Source of the DNA: Gammaproteobacteria bacterium
GTDB lineage: Bacteria; Pseudomonadota; Gammaproteobacteria; Chromatiales; Chromatiaceae
Length of the DNA: 64,000 nt
Reading direction: 5' to 3'
Assembly: GCA_011390365.1 (NCBI GenBank)
Contig: JAABSM010000013.1
Coordinates: 1-64,000, forward strand
This document shows positions 36,817 through 48,052 of this stretch, in pieces (positions within the stretch are counted from its first letter, which is position 1; each line of letters opens with the position of its first letter). Made by a program: the position numbers and the translations under genes. A model generated the notes under the pieces. That model was not told the origin of the DNA. It worked only from the letters and a program-made list of their open reading frames with translations, and ran no database searches.

Positions 36817-37890
36817 TCAGGTGCTCAACATCACCCGCAATTTGTCATGATCGAAGTCGTCGGTAACCAGCGACTGGCCGATGCCCTTCATCAAAACCAG
36901 GCGAAGTTTGCCGTCCATGACCTTCTTGTCCACCGCCATCAATTCGAGAAATCGCTCCGCGGAGATGGTGTCTGGCTGCCGGGTGGGCAGGCCGGCGCGC
37001 TGGATCAATTTCACGATACGGCGTACCTGCTCGCGACTGATCCATCCCAGCCTGAAGGAGAATTCGGCGGCCATGCACATGCCGGCTGCCACCGCTTCGC
37101 CATGCAGCCATTCGCCATAGCCCATGCCGGTTTCGATGGCGTGGCCGAAGGTGTGGCCGAGGTTGAGCAGCGCCCGGGCGCCCTTCTCCTTTTCGTCTTC
37201 CGCCACCACCGCCGCCTTGTCGACGCAGGAGCGGCGTACCGCGAAGGCGAGGGCGCCGGCATCGCGACCGACCAGTTCGTCCATGTTGTTCTCCAGCCAA
37301 TCGAAAAATTCGGGGTCGGAGATGAGACCATACTTGATCACCTCCGCCAGGCCGGCGGAGAGTTGGCGATCATCCAGGGTATCCAGGGAGGCGATGTCGG
37401 CGACCACGCACTGGGGCTGATAGAAGGCCCCGATCATGTTCTTGCCGAGCGGGTGGTTGACCCCGGTCTTGCCGCCGACGGAGGAGTCGACCTGGGAGAG
37501 GAGGGTGGTGGGGACCTGGATGTAATTGACGCCGCGCTGATAGCTGGCGGCGGCGAAACCGGCCATGTCGCCGACCACGCCGCCGCCGAGGGCGACGATG
37601 GTGCATTGGCGGCTGAAGCGGTTTTCCAGCAGCTTGTCGAAAATCCCGCCCCACACCGCCAGGTTCTTGTACTCTTCGCCGTCGGGCAGAATCGCCGCAT
37701 GGACCTCGCGCCCGCCGAGGGCCTGTTGCAGTTTTTCCAGGTAAAGGGGCGCCACGGTTTCGTTGGTCACCACCAGTACCTGTCCCCGCGGCCGGATGTG
37801 GCGATCAAACAGTTCGGCGTCCCCGATCAGGTCGCCGCCGATGTAGATGGGGTAACTCCGCTCCCCGAGATCGACCGATAATTGCTTCAT
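36817..37890 (-). CDS. aroB: 3-dehydroquinate synthase
   Basis: 357 aa. Second step of the shikimate pathway, NAD+- and Zn2+-dependent. It starts [21 protein letters not shown]-binding [41 protein letters not shown] and the metal/active-site stretch [12 protein letters not shown]...[13 protein letters not shown] are intact. ATG 37890 gives the usual length. Follows aroK, in the conserved pilMNOPQ-aroK-aroB order. Confidence 0.97.
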   Translation of the reverse strand: MKQLSVDLGERSYPIYIGGDLIGDAELFDRHIRPRGQVLVVTNETVAPLYLEKLQQALGGREVHAAILPDGEEYKNLAVWGGIFDKLLENRFSRQCTIVALGGGVVGDMAGFAAASYQRGVNYIQVPTTLLSQVDSSVGGKTGVNHPLGKNMIGAFYQPQCVVADIASLDTLDDRQLSAGLAEVIKYGLISDPEFFDWLENNMDELVGRDAGALAFAVRRSCVDKAAVVAEDEKEKGARALLNLGHTFGHAIETGMGYGEWLHGEAVAAGMCMAAEFSFRLGWISREQVRRIVKLIQRAGLPTRQPDTISAERFLELMAVDKKVMDGKLRLVLMKGIGQSLVTDDFDHDKLRVMLST

Positions 37891-37962
37891 TCCCGCCCCC
37901 AATCGATGTCCTTCACTTGCCTCGGCCAGATAACCACCGGCCGGCGCCGGCATCACCAAGCC

Positions 37963-38478
37963 TCATTTCGCCCACCAGTCGCAGATGATCCGCGCCACCG
38001 ACTGGGCGTTCTTGCGATCGGTGGTAACCACCAGATCCGCCACCTCGCGATAGAGGGGGTCGCGTACCTCCATCAGCTCCCTGAGCACGGCCAGGGGATC
38101 CCCCGTCCGCAACAGCGGTCGATTACGATCCCTGGCGGTGCGCTTGTATTGCTGTTCCGGGGTGCAGTGGAGGTAGACGACGCCGCCCCTGCCCTGCAAC
38201 GCGACGCGATTCTCGACGGCCAGCACCGAACCGCCGCCGGTGGCCAGCACGATACCATTTTCGCCGGTCAACTCATCAATGACCGCCGCTTCCCGCTTGC
38301 GAAAGCCAGCCTCTCCCTCGAATTCGAAGATGGTCGGAATATCCACGCCCGTCCGGTGCTGGATAACCTGATCGCTATCCACAAAACGCAGGCCGAGCTG
38401 CTCCGCCACGTAACGTCCGATGGTGCTCTTGCCGGCCCCCATGGGACCGACGAGGAAGATGTTGCCCTTGTGTTTCAT
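37963..38478 (-). CDS. aroK: Shikimate kinase
   Basis: 171 aa from ATG 38478 ([20 protein letters not shown]); an ATG three codons upstream is an alternative. P-loop GPMGAGKST, shikimate-binding DSD ([13 protein letters not shown]), FRKREA, the ATGGGSV motif and lid RDRNRPLL are all present. Converts shikimate to shikimate 3-phosphate. A hairpin lies just upstream, between pilQ and this gene. Confidence 0.96.
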   Translation of the reverse strand: MKHKGNIFLVGPMGAGKSTIGRYVAEQLGLRFVDSDQVIQHRTGVDIPTIFEFEGEAGFRKREAAVIDELTGENGIVLATGGGSVLAVENRVALQGRGGVVYLHCTPEQQYKRTARDRNRPLLRTGDPLAVLRELMEVRDPLYREVADLVVTTDRKNAQSVARIICDWWAK

Positions 38479-38500
38479 CTCGATCATGCCAAAAGCAGAG

Positions 38501-38526
38501 AGGGGCATGCTGACGCATGCCCCTCG
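38501..38526 (-). terminator. Hairpin between pilQ and aroK
   Basis: Perfect 11-base stem GAGGGGCATGC/GCATGCCCCTC with a 4-base loop, 25 bases upstream of aroK. On the minus strand it is followed by CTCTGCTTTT, a weak T-run. It may act as a partial terminator or processing site that lowers pilus-to-aro read-through. Confidence 0.5.
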
Positions 38527-38598
38527 CAATGATACCACCGTCTCCAATCACAGCTTAACCACAATCTAAGCGCAATATTTGCCCGCGGACGGTAGCGC

Positions 38599-40896
38599 CT
38601 ATTTCATGCTCAGATCCTCCTTGAGGATCCTCGGGGTGACGAAGATCAGCAGTTCGTTGTTACTGACGCTGCGGGTCTTGGCACGGAAAAGGTTGCCCAC
38701 GACGGGCAATTCGCCAAAAAACGGCACGAGATCCATGGACTCTGACCGCTGTGTCTCATAGATGCCTCCCAGCACCACTGTTTCACCATTATTGACCAGC
38801 ACGTTGGTGTTGATCTCACGGGTGTTGATGGGCACGCCCGCCGCCGTCTCCAGGCCAAAATCCGGTTGATCGTTCTTTACACTGATCTCCAGGATCACCC
38901 TGTCATCCGGCGTAATCAGCGGGGTAACGTCCATTTCGAGGTCGGCGTTCTTGAATTCGGTGACCCTTTGACCATCCGCATCCGTGCCCTGGTAGGGGAT
39001 CTCCATACCTTGCTTGATGGTCGCCTGCTCCTTGTCGGCGGTGATCAGGCGAGGATTGGAGACCACCTGGCCCTTGCCCTCCGACTGCATCGCCGAGAGT
39101 TCCAGTTGCAGCAGATAGGAGCCCACCTTGCCCACGAGTACGTTGAGCAGGCCGCCGGTGCCCGCGGCCGCCGCACCAGGCAGATTCACCATCAAACCCT
39201 GTGAAGCGGTATCCCCGGTTCCGTCAGCGATCATCGCCGGAAACTGCAAGCCCGCGACATTACCGCCAAACAACCCGGTATAGTAATTGGCGCTCCCTTC
39301 CAGGCCGCCTGTCAGGCCGCCACCGACCAGTACGTCGGTGCCATCGAGACGATTGGCCCGCGAGAAACCCAGACGTACGCCAATGTCCCGGCTGAAGCTG
39401 TCACTGGCGATAACGATCCTGGATTCAATCAGCACCTGCTGTACCGGAACGTCGAGGCGCTGGATCAGGCGCTGCAGGTCCTCGAGCTTGGCGGAGGTAT
39501 CCCTGACCAGCAGCATGTTGGTGCGCTCATCGAAGGTGACGTTGCCCCGCTCCGGCGTCAACAGCTGATTTTCCTCGCTCTTCAATAGGCTGGCGATATC
39601 CGCCGCCTTCGCGTAATTGATCTGGAAAAACTCCGAACGCAACGGCGCCAGTTCCTCGATCTTCTGTTGGGAGGCCAATTCCTGCTCTTCCTGGGCCGCC
39701 AGCTCCGCCGCCGGCGCGATCAGGATGATGTTGTCATCGACCCGCTTGCCGAGGCGACGGGTCTTGAGGATGAGGTCCATCGCCTGATCCCAGGGGACAT
39801 TCTTGAGGCGCAGGGTGATATTACCCGTCACCGAGTCGGCGACGACCATGTTCTTGCCGGTAAAGTCACCCAGCAACTGGAGCACCGCGCGCACCTCGAT
39901 ATCCTGAAAGTTGAGGGAGAGACGCTCGCCGGTGTAGCCCACCTTCTCCTTGATCATCGCCTCCTTTTCCTCCTTGGTCAGAGGGCGGAATTCCACGGTA
40001 AATTCATTATCGGTCTGATAGGCGAGATATTCGTAGTTTTCGTCGGACTTGAACTCGACGTGAACGTCACTGTCTCGCGAGGTCACTTCGAACAGCTCCA
40101 CCGGGGTGCCAAAGTCCGCCACATCGAACTTGCGCATCAGGTTGTCCGGTAAGTCGGTGTCGCGCAAATCCATGCTTACCTGGCCCGCGTCCTCATAAAG
40201 ATCCACTACCGTATTCGGGTCGCTCAGGATAAAGACTACCTTGCCCGACTGCTCCTTTCCGCGCCGGAAATCGACACTGGTCAGGCGTCGGGGGCCTGCC
40301 GCCATTGCCCCGCCAGAAGTCGCCCCGGCTGGCGCGGCGCGTGGCGTTTCCGCTGGTTCCGCGACGGACGCGATAGCCGCTTCCTCCGAAACCAGAGGCG
40401 CAGCACCGCCGCTTTCCGCCATGGGAATGATGCGCGGCTCTTCGAAGGAGTCACCCCCCAAGCGCAGGTAGGCCTTGTTGCCCTCCACATTGATGCGATA
40501 CTGCATGCTATCGACCAGATTCACCACCACCCGGGTACGCCCCTGGGCCTCCACCGTGGTGATGCTGCGAACCAGCCCAACGCCAACCGGTTGATTCTTT
40601 TCCGCCAGCTCGCTGCGCATGCCGGCGAAATCCACGGCGATCCTTGCCGGGTTCTGGGTAGCGAAGCTGCTCGTCTCGACGATTGGCCCCGCCGCCTCCA
40701 TCACCACTTCGATCCCCCGGTCCGGCAGAGATGAGAAGGAGATGTCTCGCAGCATGTTGTCCATCGCCCAGGCGCCGCCGACCGCCGTCAACATCAGCGA
40801 CCAGCCCGTCAATACCGAAATCCATGCATGCCTCATCGCAAACCTCCCGCCCATCATCGCCATTCGGCTGGAACGCAATCTATCCACTGCTTTCAT
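38599..40896 (-). CDS. pilQ: Type IV pilus secretin PilQ
   Basis: About 765 aa. Outer-membrane channel for the pilus. N-terminal signal peptide (WISVLTGWSLMLTAVGGAWA), two AMIN-type peptidoglycan-binding domains (~50-150 and ~210-310), an STN/N0 domain (RLSLNFQDIEVRAVLQLLGD), an N1 domain, then the secretin core with VPVQQVLIESRIVIA, VSNPRLITADKEQATIKQG and VLGGIYETQ. ATG 40896 follows SD AGGGGA; a GTG one codon upstream also exists. Last pil gene of pilMNOPQ. Confidence 0.96.
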   Translation of the reverse strand: MKAVDRLRSSRMAMMGGRFAMRHAWISVLTGWSLMLTAVGGAWAMDNMLRDISFSSLPDRGIEVVMEAAGPIVETSSFATQNPARIAVDFAGMRSELAEKNQPVGVGLVRSITTVEAQGRTRVVVNLVDSMQYRINVEGNKAYLRLGGDSFEEPRIIPMAESGGAAPLVSEEAAIASVAEPAETPRAAPAGATSGGAMAAGPRRLTSVDFRRGKEQSGKVVFILSDPNTVVDLYEDAGQVSMDLRDTDLPDNLMRKFDVADFGTPVELFEVTSRDSDVHVEFKSDENYEYLAYQTDNEFTVEFRPLTKEEKEAMIKEKVGYTGERLSLNFQDIEVRAVLQLLGDFTGKNMVVADSVTGNITLRLKNVPWDQAMDLILKTRRLGKRVDDNIILIAPAAELAAQEEQELASQQKIEELAPLRSEFFQINYAKAADIASLLKSEENQLLTPERGNVTFDERTNMLLVRDTSAKLEDLQRLIQRLDVPVQQVLIESRIVIASDSFSRDIGVRLGFSRANRLDGTDVLVGGGLTGGLEGSANYYTGLFGGNVAGLQFPAMIADGTGDTASQGLMVNLPGAAAAGTGGLLNVLVGKVGSYLLQLELSAMQSEGKGQVVSNPRLITADKEQATIKQGMEIPYQGTDADGQRVTEFKNADLEMDVTPLITPDDRVILEISVKNDQPDFGLETAAGVPINTREINTNVLVNNGETVVLGGIYETQRSESMDLVPFFGELPVVGNLFRAKTRSVSNNELLIFVTPRILKEDLSMK

Positions 40897-40934
40897 CACT
40901 CTTCCCCTAAATCGCCATCTGGGCGATCAATTGA

Positions 40935-41465
40935 TCACTCGGTAGCGAGCGCCATGTTGGCCCGCCTCTCCCTGTAGCCACCCTTGCCATCCGGAACGAT
41001 CTCGGTCAATTCGATCTTCTCTTCGGTGATACGCATGATCTGGCCATGATTCTGCCCCATGTAATTACCTACCTTGACCCGGTAAATGATGCCACTGCTC
41101 ATCACCAATCCCCACATGGTGCCCGCCTGATCCATGGTTCCCACCATGCGGATGGTATCGAGGGGGAAGGCCTCCAGCTCCTCCTTGCGGCGAAACGGGT
41201 CAGGTGCGATACCATTGTCGGACGGCGCGTCAACCTGCTTCACATCCGGCTCCTCGGGTTCCTCGAAGGGGTTTCGCCGGTCACCTGGAATATAGATAAA
41301 GGTCTCCACCTGCTTGACCTCGGGCAGGGGTTCGATACGACCGGGCGGTCTTTTTTTGATCTTGTCCGCATACATGGTGAGGTCGTTCATGTCATTCGAC
41401 ATACACCCGCCAACAAAGGGCGCGCCGAGCATGAGCACAAGACTGAGCCGACGAACGTAATCCAT
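40935..41465 (-). CDS. pilP: Type IV pilus assembly lipoprotein PilP
   Basis: 176 aa. N-terminal lipoprotein signal ending PFVGGC (Cys21), then a Pro-rich linker and a beta-sandwich domain with RNPFEEP, FPLDTIRMVGTMDQ and YRVKVGNYMGQNHGQIMRI. PilP links the inner-membrane PilNO to the PilQ secretin in the periplasm. Two bases downstream of pilO. Confidence 0.95.
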   Translation of the reverse strand: MDYVRRLSLVLMLGAPFVGGCMSNDMNDLTMYADKIKKRPPGRIEPLPEVKQVETFIYIPGDRRNPFEEPEEPDVKQVDAPSDNGIAPDPFRRKEELEAFPLDTIRMVGTMDQAGTMWGLVMSSGIIYRVKVGNYMGQNHGQIMRITEEKIELTEIVPDGKGGYRERRANMALATE

Positions 41466-41467
41466 TG

Positions 41468-42058
41468 TTACTTGCCCTCGTCCTTTTCGTAATAGCGATA
41501 GGTGCGCGCGGTGGCATCCATCGTCAACGCGTCTTTGCTGCCACCGCCAATCGAGATATCGTGAATCGTCACGATGCGGGGCAACGCGGCCAGACCGCTG
41601 ACGAACTCCCCGAACTGATGGTACCCCCCAACCACCTTGAGCTTGATCGGCAGTTCCGCGTAAAAGTCCCTTTTAACCTCATTCTGGGGGTTGAACAACT
41701 CGAACTTGAGTCCGGCGCCCAGCCCCGTCTGGGAGACATCGACGAGCAGATTGGCCACCTCGGTCTTGTTCGGCAATTGCCGCAGCATGGCGCCGAGATT
41801 CTGCTTCATCTCCTCGACCTGTTCCCGGTACTGATCCAGACTGGCGGCCCGCGCCTGCTTCTTTTCGAACTCCGCCTTGAGATCCAGCTCCTTTCGCTCC
41901 TCCTTGTCGAGCCGCACCAACTGGTCCTTGGTGTCGAAATAGTAGCCTGCGCCCCATATCGCGATGCACAGTATCAGCAGCGCGATGCCCTTTATCGGCA
42001 GCGGCCAGTCCCCGGGGTTATTCGGATCAACGTCGGCCAGGTTCAGTTCGAGACTCAT
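41468..42058 (-). CDS. pilO: Type IV pilus inner membrane protein PilO
   Basis: 196 aa. A short cytoplasmic N terminus (DVDPNNPGDWPLPIK), one membrane helix (GIALLILCIAIWGAGYYF), coiled coil and ferredoxin-like periplasmic domain (LPIKLKVVGGYHQFGEFVSG). Pairs with PilN in the alignment complex. Start overlaps the pilN stop (ATGA). Confidence 0.95.
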   Translation of the reverse strand: MSLELNLADVDPNNPGDWPLPIKGIALLILCIAIWGAGYYFDTKDQLVRLDKEERKELDLKAEFEKKQARAASLDQYREQVEEMKQNLGAMLRQLPNKTEVANLLVDVSQTGLGAGLKFELFNPQNEVKRDFYAELPIKLKVVGGYHQFGEFVSGLAALPRIVTIHDISIGGGSKDALTMDATARTYRYYEKDEGK

Positions 42059-42660
42059 CTCTTTCTCCTTTTCTTGTCGGAGGCTTTCTTGTTATCTTTC
42101 TCCTCCTGCTCTTCCCCTTTGAGCGCGAAATGCAAGGTGAACTGGTTGGCGGAATTACTTCCCCCTTTCGAACCGCCCTTGCCGCTGATGATTTCCAGGT
42201 TCGGTATCTCCAGCCACTCGGACGCTTCCACATTGCGCATCAACGCCGACACACGGGTATTCGAATCCGCGTTTCCCTGTACCGTGATCTTGTTACCCGC
42301 CTGCTTGAGACTGGTGATAATCACCCCGTCTGGCGTCGTTTTCACCATTTCATCGAACAATCGGACCACCAGAGGGCGACTCTGCTGGAGGCGCTGAATG
42401 ATGTTCATGCGCGCCAACAGTTGCTCCTTGGTCTTCTCCAGTTTCTCGATCTCCTTGATCTTCTGATCCATCACCTTGATCTCCTGCTGCAGGAGATTGT
42501 TTCTTTGTTGCTGGTACTGGATCATCGCCTCCACCTGCATGTGGACCAGTACCATGATCAATCCCGCGAAGAGCGCCGCGACGCCGGCGGCAATGCCGAA
42601 CTCCTGTTGGCGCTGCTTGCGCAGCGTTTCTCGCCAGGGCAGTAGGTTGATATGTGCCAT
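42055..42660 (-). CDS. pilN: Type IV pilus inner membrane protein PilN
   Basis: 201 aa. The cytoplasmic INLLPWRE motif (residues ~4-11) binds PilM. One membrane helix (~22-44), a periplasmic coiled coil and a ferredoxin-like domain (TPDGVIITSLKQAGNKITVQG) follow. The C terminus is strikingly Lys/Arg/Glu-rich (KGEEQEEKDNKKASDKKRRK), longer and more charged than usual. Confidence 0.94.
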   Translation of the reverse strand: MAHINLLPWRETLRKQRQQEFGIAAGVAALFAGLIMVLVHMQVEAMIQYQQQRNNLLQQEIKVMDQKIKEIEKLEKTKEQLLARMNIIQRLQQSRPLVVRLFDEMVKTTPDGVIITSLKQAGNKITVQGNADSNTRVSALMRNVEASEWLEIPNLEIISGKGGSKGGSNSANQFTLHFALKGEEQEEKDNKKASDKKRRKR

Positions 42661-42661
42661 C

Positions 42662-43747
<1,086 letters not shown>

Positions 43748-43794
43748 TCATTCCTTGTGGTGTTAATCCGATACTCTTCGCACACTCAGCTTTA

Positions 43795-43823
43795 AGAATA
43801 CAGCTTAACTATATAGCAGTAAA
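43795..43823 (-). promoter_or_regulatory. Candidate promoter for pilMNOPQ
   Basis: Minus strand: TTTACT (43818-43823), 17-base spacer, TATTCT (43795-43800), about 60 bases before the pilM ATG, in an AT-rich divergent region. Confidence 0.5.
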
Positions 43824-43869
43824 TAAAAATTTTGTGAAGTCATCAGACAAAAAATCGCGGAGTCAAACC

Positions 43870-43878
43870 TGATATAAT
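43870..43878 (+). promoter_or_regulatory. Extended -10 promoter for ponA
   Basis: TG-A-TATAAT (TG at 43870-43871, TATAAT at 43873-43878). There is no good -35 box, as is common for extended -10 promoters. Start expected near 43885, about 60 bases before the ponA ATG. Confidence 0.55.
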
Positions 43879-43944
43879 CCTCCGAGGTGTCACCAATGGT
43901 TTCCACAAACCCTTTCGTCAGAAGCTAACCAATTGTAATATAAA

Positions 43945-46410
43945 ATGAAATGGATCATTCGACTGCTCAAGGCAGGGGCGCTTCTGGGCGTCATCGGAAT
44001 TCTTGCGATTTCCGCGGGATACTTCTACTTCGCCCCCCAGATTCCCTCCATCGACGGGATTCGCGAGATCCGGTTCCAGGTTCCCCTGCGCGTCTACACT
44101 CGCGACGGCCAGCTGATTCAGGAGTTCGGCGAGAAACGCAGGGTGCCGGTCCGCTACCAGGAACTGCCGGAGCGGATGATCCAGGCGTTCCTCGCCGCGG
44201 AAGACGATCGTTATTTCGAACACCACGGCGTAGACTATCAGGGCCTGCTGGCTGCGGTCTTCGAAGTGGTCTCCACCGGCGAGCGAACCCGCGGCGGCAG
44301 CACCATCACCATGCAGGTGGCGCGCAACCTCTTTCTCTCTCTGGAGAAGACCTACGAACGCAAGCTCAAGGAGATCATCCTCTCCTTTCGCATCGAGAGC
44401 GAACTCAGCAAGGAGGAGATCCTCGAACTCTACCTCAACAAGATCTTCATGGGCCATCGCGCCTATGGCGTCGGCGCCGCGGCGCAGGTCTATTATGGCA
44501 AGGACCTGGGCGAACTCGACCTCGCCCAGATCGCGATGATCGCCGGCCTCCCCAAGGCCCCTTCGGCGTTCAACCCGATAACCAACCCCGAACGCGCCCT
44601 GCAACGGCGCGACTATGTCCTCGGCAGAATGAACAAACTGGGCTTCATCACCCCCGAAGAACATCAACAGGCCAAGGAGAGGGGAGTAACCGCCCAACTC
44701 AAGCACTCCCGCATCGAGGTCAAGACCCCCTACGTCGGCGAGATGGTGCGCAACTACATGGTCGAGCGGTTCGGCGAGGAGGAGGCCTATACCGGCGGCT
44801 ACAGCGTAATCACCACCATCGATCCGGTACTGCAACCCGCCGCCGACGACGCGGTGCGCCGCGCGTTGCTCGAATACGACCATCGTCACGGTTATCGCGG
44901 CCCCGAGGGCAAGGCGGACCTGACACAGGCGGCGGAAGGGGACGCGGGGCCGAGACTTCCGGCGGATTACCCCCCGGTGGCGGACCTGTTGCCCGCGGTC
45001 GTCGTCAAGGTGGATGAAAAGCGCTTTTCCGCCCGTCTCGGTGACGGCAGCGATGTCGTCGTCGAGTGGGAGCAGATGAACTGGGCGCGGCCGTTCATCA
45101 ACCGCAATGCTCGGGGCAGCGCCCCGAAAAGAGCCGGGGATATCGTTGCGGTCGGCGACATCGTGCGACTGCGTGAAATCCTGATCGAGGGGCCGGAGGG
45201 CGACGACGCCGACACGACCGCTACCGCCTGGGAGCTCTCCCAGGTCCCGGAAGCGGAGGGCGCGATGGTCGCCCTGGATCCCCAAAACGGCGGGATTCGC
45301 GCCCTGGTGGGCGGCTACGATTACTACAACAGCAAGTTCAACCGCGCCATCCAGGCCAAACGCCAACCCGGCTCCGGCTTCAAGGCGATCGTCTACTCGG
45401 CGGCCTTGGCCCGCGGCTACCACCCGGCGAGCCTGATCAACGACGCCCCGGTGGTGTTCGACGATGTCAGCCTGGAAGACGAGTGGCGTCCCGAGAACTA
45501 CAGCGGCAAGTTCTTCGGCCCCACCCGGCTGCGCGTCGCCCTGGTCAAATCCCGCAACCTGGTCTCGATTCGGCTGCTGCGCAGCCTTGGCGTCGACAAC
45601 GTCCTTGCCCACGCCGCCCGCTTCGGGTTCGATCCGGAGGAACTCCCCCACAACCTGTCGTTGGCACTGGGCTCGGCGGTGGTCTCGCCGCTGGAGATGT
45701 CCCGCGCCTATGCGGTACTGGCCAACGGCGGCTACCGGGTCGAGCCCTATTTCATTGAAACCATAAAAGACTCTCAGGGAGAACTGGTCTATCAGGCCCG
45801 CCCCCTCCAGGTCTGCCCCTCCTGCATGGCAGAGATACCGCCAGAGCCGCTACCACCCCTCTCCCGCGCCGCGCCGAGGGTCATCGACGCCCACAACCAC
45901 TACCTGATGAACTCCATGCTGCGGGACGTGGTTCGGGCCGGCACCGCCACCCGCGCCCGCTCGCTGGGGCGCGATGACCTAGCCGGCAAGACCGGCACCA
46001 CCAACGACCAGCGTGACGCCTGGTTCAACGGCTTCCATCCCAGTCTGGTCGCCAACGTATGGGTGGGGCTCGACAGCAATGACCAGCTGGGACGCGGGGA
46101 AGTCGGCGGTCGCGCCGCGCTGCCTGCCTGGATCTACTTCATGGAGACCGCCCTCGCCGACGTTCCCGAAGCCCCCCTGCGCATGCCCGAGGGGATTCTT
46201 CAGGTGCGTATCGACCCCCACAGCGGCAAACGCGCCTATCCGGGACAGCCTGACGCCACCTTCGAGGTCTTTCCCGCCGATCAGGTCCCCAGCGAGCAAT
46301 CCGGCGTGCGCACCCCGCTATCCAGCGAGCCCCTGGAAGCCACTCCGGAAGTGCCGTCTGCCGCCGAATCCCGGCCCCGGGACGCCCCGGACAGCATGGA
46401 GATCTTCTGA
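43945..46410 (+). CDS. ponA: Penicillin-binding protein 1A
   Basis: 821-aa bifunctional class A PBP. N-terminal helix (LLGVIGILAISAGYFYFAPQ). GT51 transglycosylase motifs: EDDRYFEHHGVDYQG, RGGSTITMQVARNLFLS, KLKEIILSFRIESELSKEEI. An OB-like insert is followed by the transpeptidase with S-x-x-K (QPGSGFKAIVYSAAL), SRN (VKSRNLVSI) and KTG (AGKTGTTND). The C-terminal ~40 residues are Pro/Ser/Glu-rich. No clear SD precedes the ATG. Lies divergent to pilM, a conserved gammaproteobacterial arrangement. Confidence 0.97.
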   Translation: MKWIIRLLKAGALLGVIGILAISAGYFYFAPQIPSIDGIREIRFQVPLRVYTRDGQLIQEFGEKRRVPVRYQELPERMIQAFLAAEDDRYFEHHGVDYQGLLAAVFEVVSTGERTRGGSTITMQVARNLFLSLEKTYERKLKEIILSFRIESELSKEEILELYLNKIFMGHRAYGVGAAAQVYYGKDLGELDLAQIAMIAGLPKAPSAFNPITNPERALQRRDYVLGRMNKLGFITPEEHQQAKERGVTAQLKHSRIEVKTPYVGEMVRNYMVERFGEEEAYTGGYSVITTIDPVLQPAADDAVRRALLEYDHRHGYRGPEGKADLTQAAEGDAGPRLPADYPPVADLLPAVVVKVDEKRFSARLGDGSDVVVEWEQMNWARPFINRNARGSAPKRAGDIVAVGDIVRLREILIEGPEGDDADTTATAWELSQVPEAEGAMVALDPQNGGIRALVGGYDYYNSKFNRAIQAKRQPGSGFKAIVYSAALARGYHPASLINDAPVVFDDVSLEDEWRPENYSGKFFGPTRLRVALVKSRNLVSIRLLRSLGVDNVLAHAARFGFDPEELPHNLSLALGSAVVSPLEMSRAYAVLANGGYRVEPYFIETIKDSQGELVYQARPLQVCPSCMAEIPPEPLPPLSRAAPRVIDAHNHYLMNSMLRDVVRAGTATRARSLGRDDLAGKTGTTNDQRDAWFNGFHPSLVANVWVGLDSNDQLGRGEVGGRAALPAWIYFMETALADVPEAPLRMPEGILQVRIDPHSGKRAYPGQPDATFEVFPADQVPSEQSGVRTPLSSEPLEATPEVPSAAESRPRDAPDSMEIF

Positions 46411-46422
46411 CACGGCCTTCAG

Positions 46423-47865
46423 ATGATGGCGATTACCCTACCCTCTCTTGTCGACCTGCTGCTGTTCGCCAACCTGGCGATCACCCTGATCGCCAGCGTC
46501 TGGGTGCTGCGCAATCCCCGTGAGCCGCGGGCGATGCTGGCCTGGCTGCTCGCCTTTCTGGTGCTGCAAGCCTTCGGCGTGCTGCTGTTCGTGCTGGTCG
46601 GCGAACCCAGGCTGAGACGCATCCGCCAGCGTCGGCGCCGCAAGAAGGCCTATCTGGCGGGCGGAGAACACCACTACCACCCCCTCGCCGCCGATGACGC
46701 CAGACGCCTCACCCCCACCATGCTCGCCAACGCCCGTCTCGTCGAGAGACTCACCCACCACGCCCCCTCCGGCGGCAACCATGTCCGCATTCACCAGCAG
46801 GGCGACCAGGCCTTCGATGCGCTGGCGGAGATCCTTGAGCAGGCGCGAGACCATATCCACCTGGAGTTCTATCTCTTTCGCGCCGACACCACCGGACGCC
46901 GCATCGCCGCCATCCTGTGGCAAAAGGCCTCCCAAGGGGTGGAGGTCAGGTTGTTGCTGGACTTCATCGGCAGTTGGCCCGCCTCGCCCAAACTGTTCCG
47001 GGAGCTGCGCACGGCCGGGGTGGAGATCAGCTGGTTCATGCCCATCATCCCCTGGCGCGGGCGCTGGCGCATGAACTTTCGCAACCACCGCAAGGTGGTG
47101 GTGGTGGATGGCGAGGTGGCGATGACCGGCAGCCAGAACATCGGCGACGAATACGCCGGCATCGACCAGACCCTGGGCATCTGGCAGGATACCCAACTCA
47201 CCCTCCGCGGCCCCATCGTCGCCGAGCTTCAGGAGATCTTTCTCGAAGACTGGCACTACGCCAGCGGTCGCGGCTTGAATGCAGAGCGTTTCTATCCCCC
47301 GCCCACGGACCGCGGCCATCGGCTGGTGCAACTGGTCCCCTCCGGCCCGGACCATCAGGCCCAGATCATCCAGCTGGTGATCCATTTTCTGTTCAGCCAG
47401 GCCCAACGCGAGATCTGCGTCAGCACCCCCTACTTTATCCCAGACGAACCGTTGATGGTGGCGCTGCGCGCCGCCGCCTATCGCGGCGTAAGGGTACGCC
47501 TGCTGGTCCCTTCGCGCAGCGACCACCACCTCTCGCTATGGGCTGGGCGCAGTTTTTACAAGGAGATCTGCGCCGCCGGCGCGATCATCAGCGAATACGG
47601 CTACGGCATGCTCCACTCGAAGCTGGTGATCATCGACGGCGAGTGGGCGCTGATCGGCTCCGCCAACATGGATGAACGCAGCTTCAAACTGAACTTCGAG
47701 GCCGGCGTCTTGCTCTTCGATGCGCAACCCGTGCAGGAACTCCTCGCCACCTTCGAGGGACTTGACCGTCAATCCCGACGCTTTTCACGGCCCGAAGAGA
47801 TTCAATGGGGATTCGGGGAGAGCCTGCTGATGGGCGTAGCCCGCCTCGCCGGGCCGCTTCTTTGA
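46423..47865 (+). CDS. cls: Cardiolipin synthase
   Basis: 480 aa, ClsA-like. Condenses two phosphatidylglycerols at the inner membrane. Two N-terminal membrane helices (LLLFANLAITLIASVWVL; LAWLLAFLVLQAFGVLLFVL) precede two phospholipase D HKD motifs, NHRKVVVVDGEVAMTGSQN and HSKLVIIDGEWALIGSANMD. Starts 12 bases after ponA and is likely co-transcribed. Confidence 0.94.
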   Translation: MMAITLPSLVDLLLFANLAITLIASVWVLRNPREPRAMLAWLLAFLVLQAFGVLLFVLVGEPRLRRIRQRRRRKKAYLAGGEHHYHPLAADDARRLTPTMLANARLVERLTHHAPSGGNHVRIHQQGDQAFDALAEILEQARDHIHLEFYLFRADTTGRRIAAILWQKASQGVEVRLLLDFIGSWPASPKLFRELRTAGVEISWFMPIIPWRGRWRMNFRNHRKVVVVDGEVAMTGSQNIGDEYAGIDQTLGIWQDTQLTLRGPIVAELQEIFLEDWHYASGRGLNAERFYPPPTDRGHRLVQLVPSGPDHQAQIIQLVIHFLFSQAQREICVSTPYFIPDEPLMVALRAAAYRGVRVRLLVPSRSDHHLSLWAGRSFYKEICAAGAIISEYGYGMLHSKLVIIDGEWALIGSANMDERSFKLNFEAGVLLFDAQPVQELLATFEGLDRQSRRFSRPEEIQWGFGESLLMGVARLAGPLL

Positions 47866-48052
47866 ACACACGTAACCCAAGTGAATGCAGCGCATGCAAT
47901 CACGGTATGGAGTACTACTACGTATTCATTGGAAACCACGAAATACACGACCGGCGCAAAACAAGCATGGATATCCGGGCGCGCCAACCCACGCCTTTCG
48001 CGTGCTTCGCGTATTGCGTAGTTTCAGTAAATCGACAAATGAAAAAACCAGG

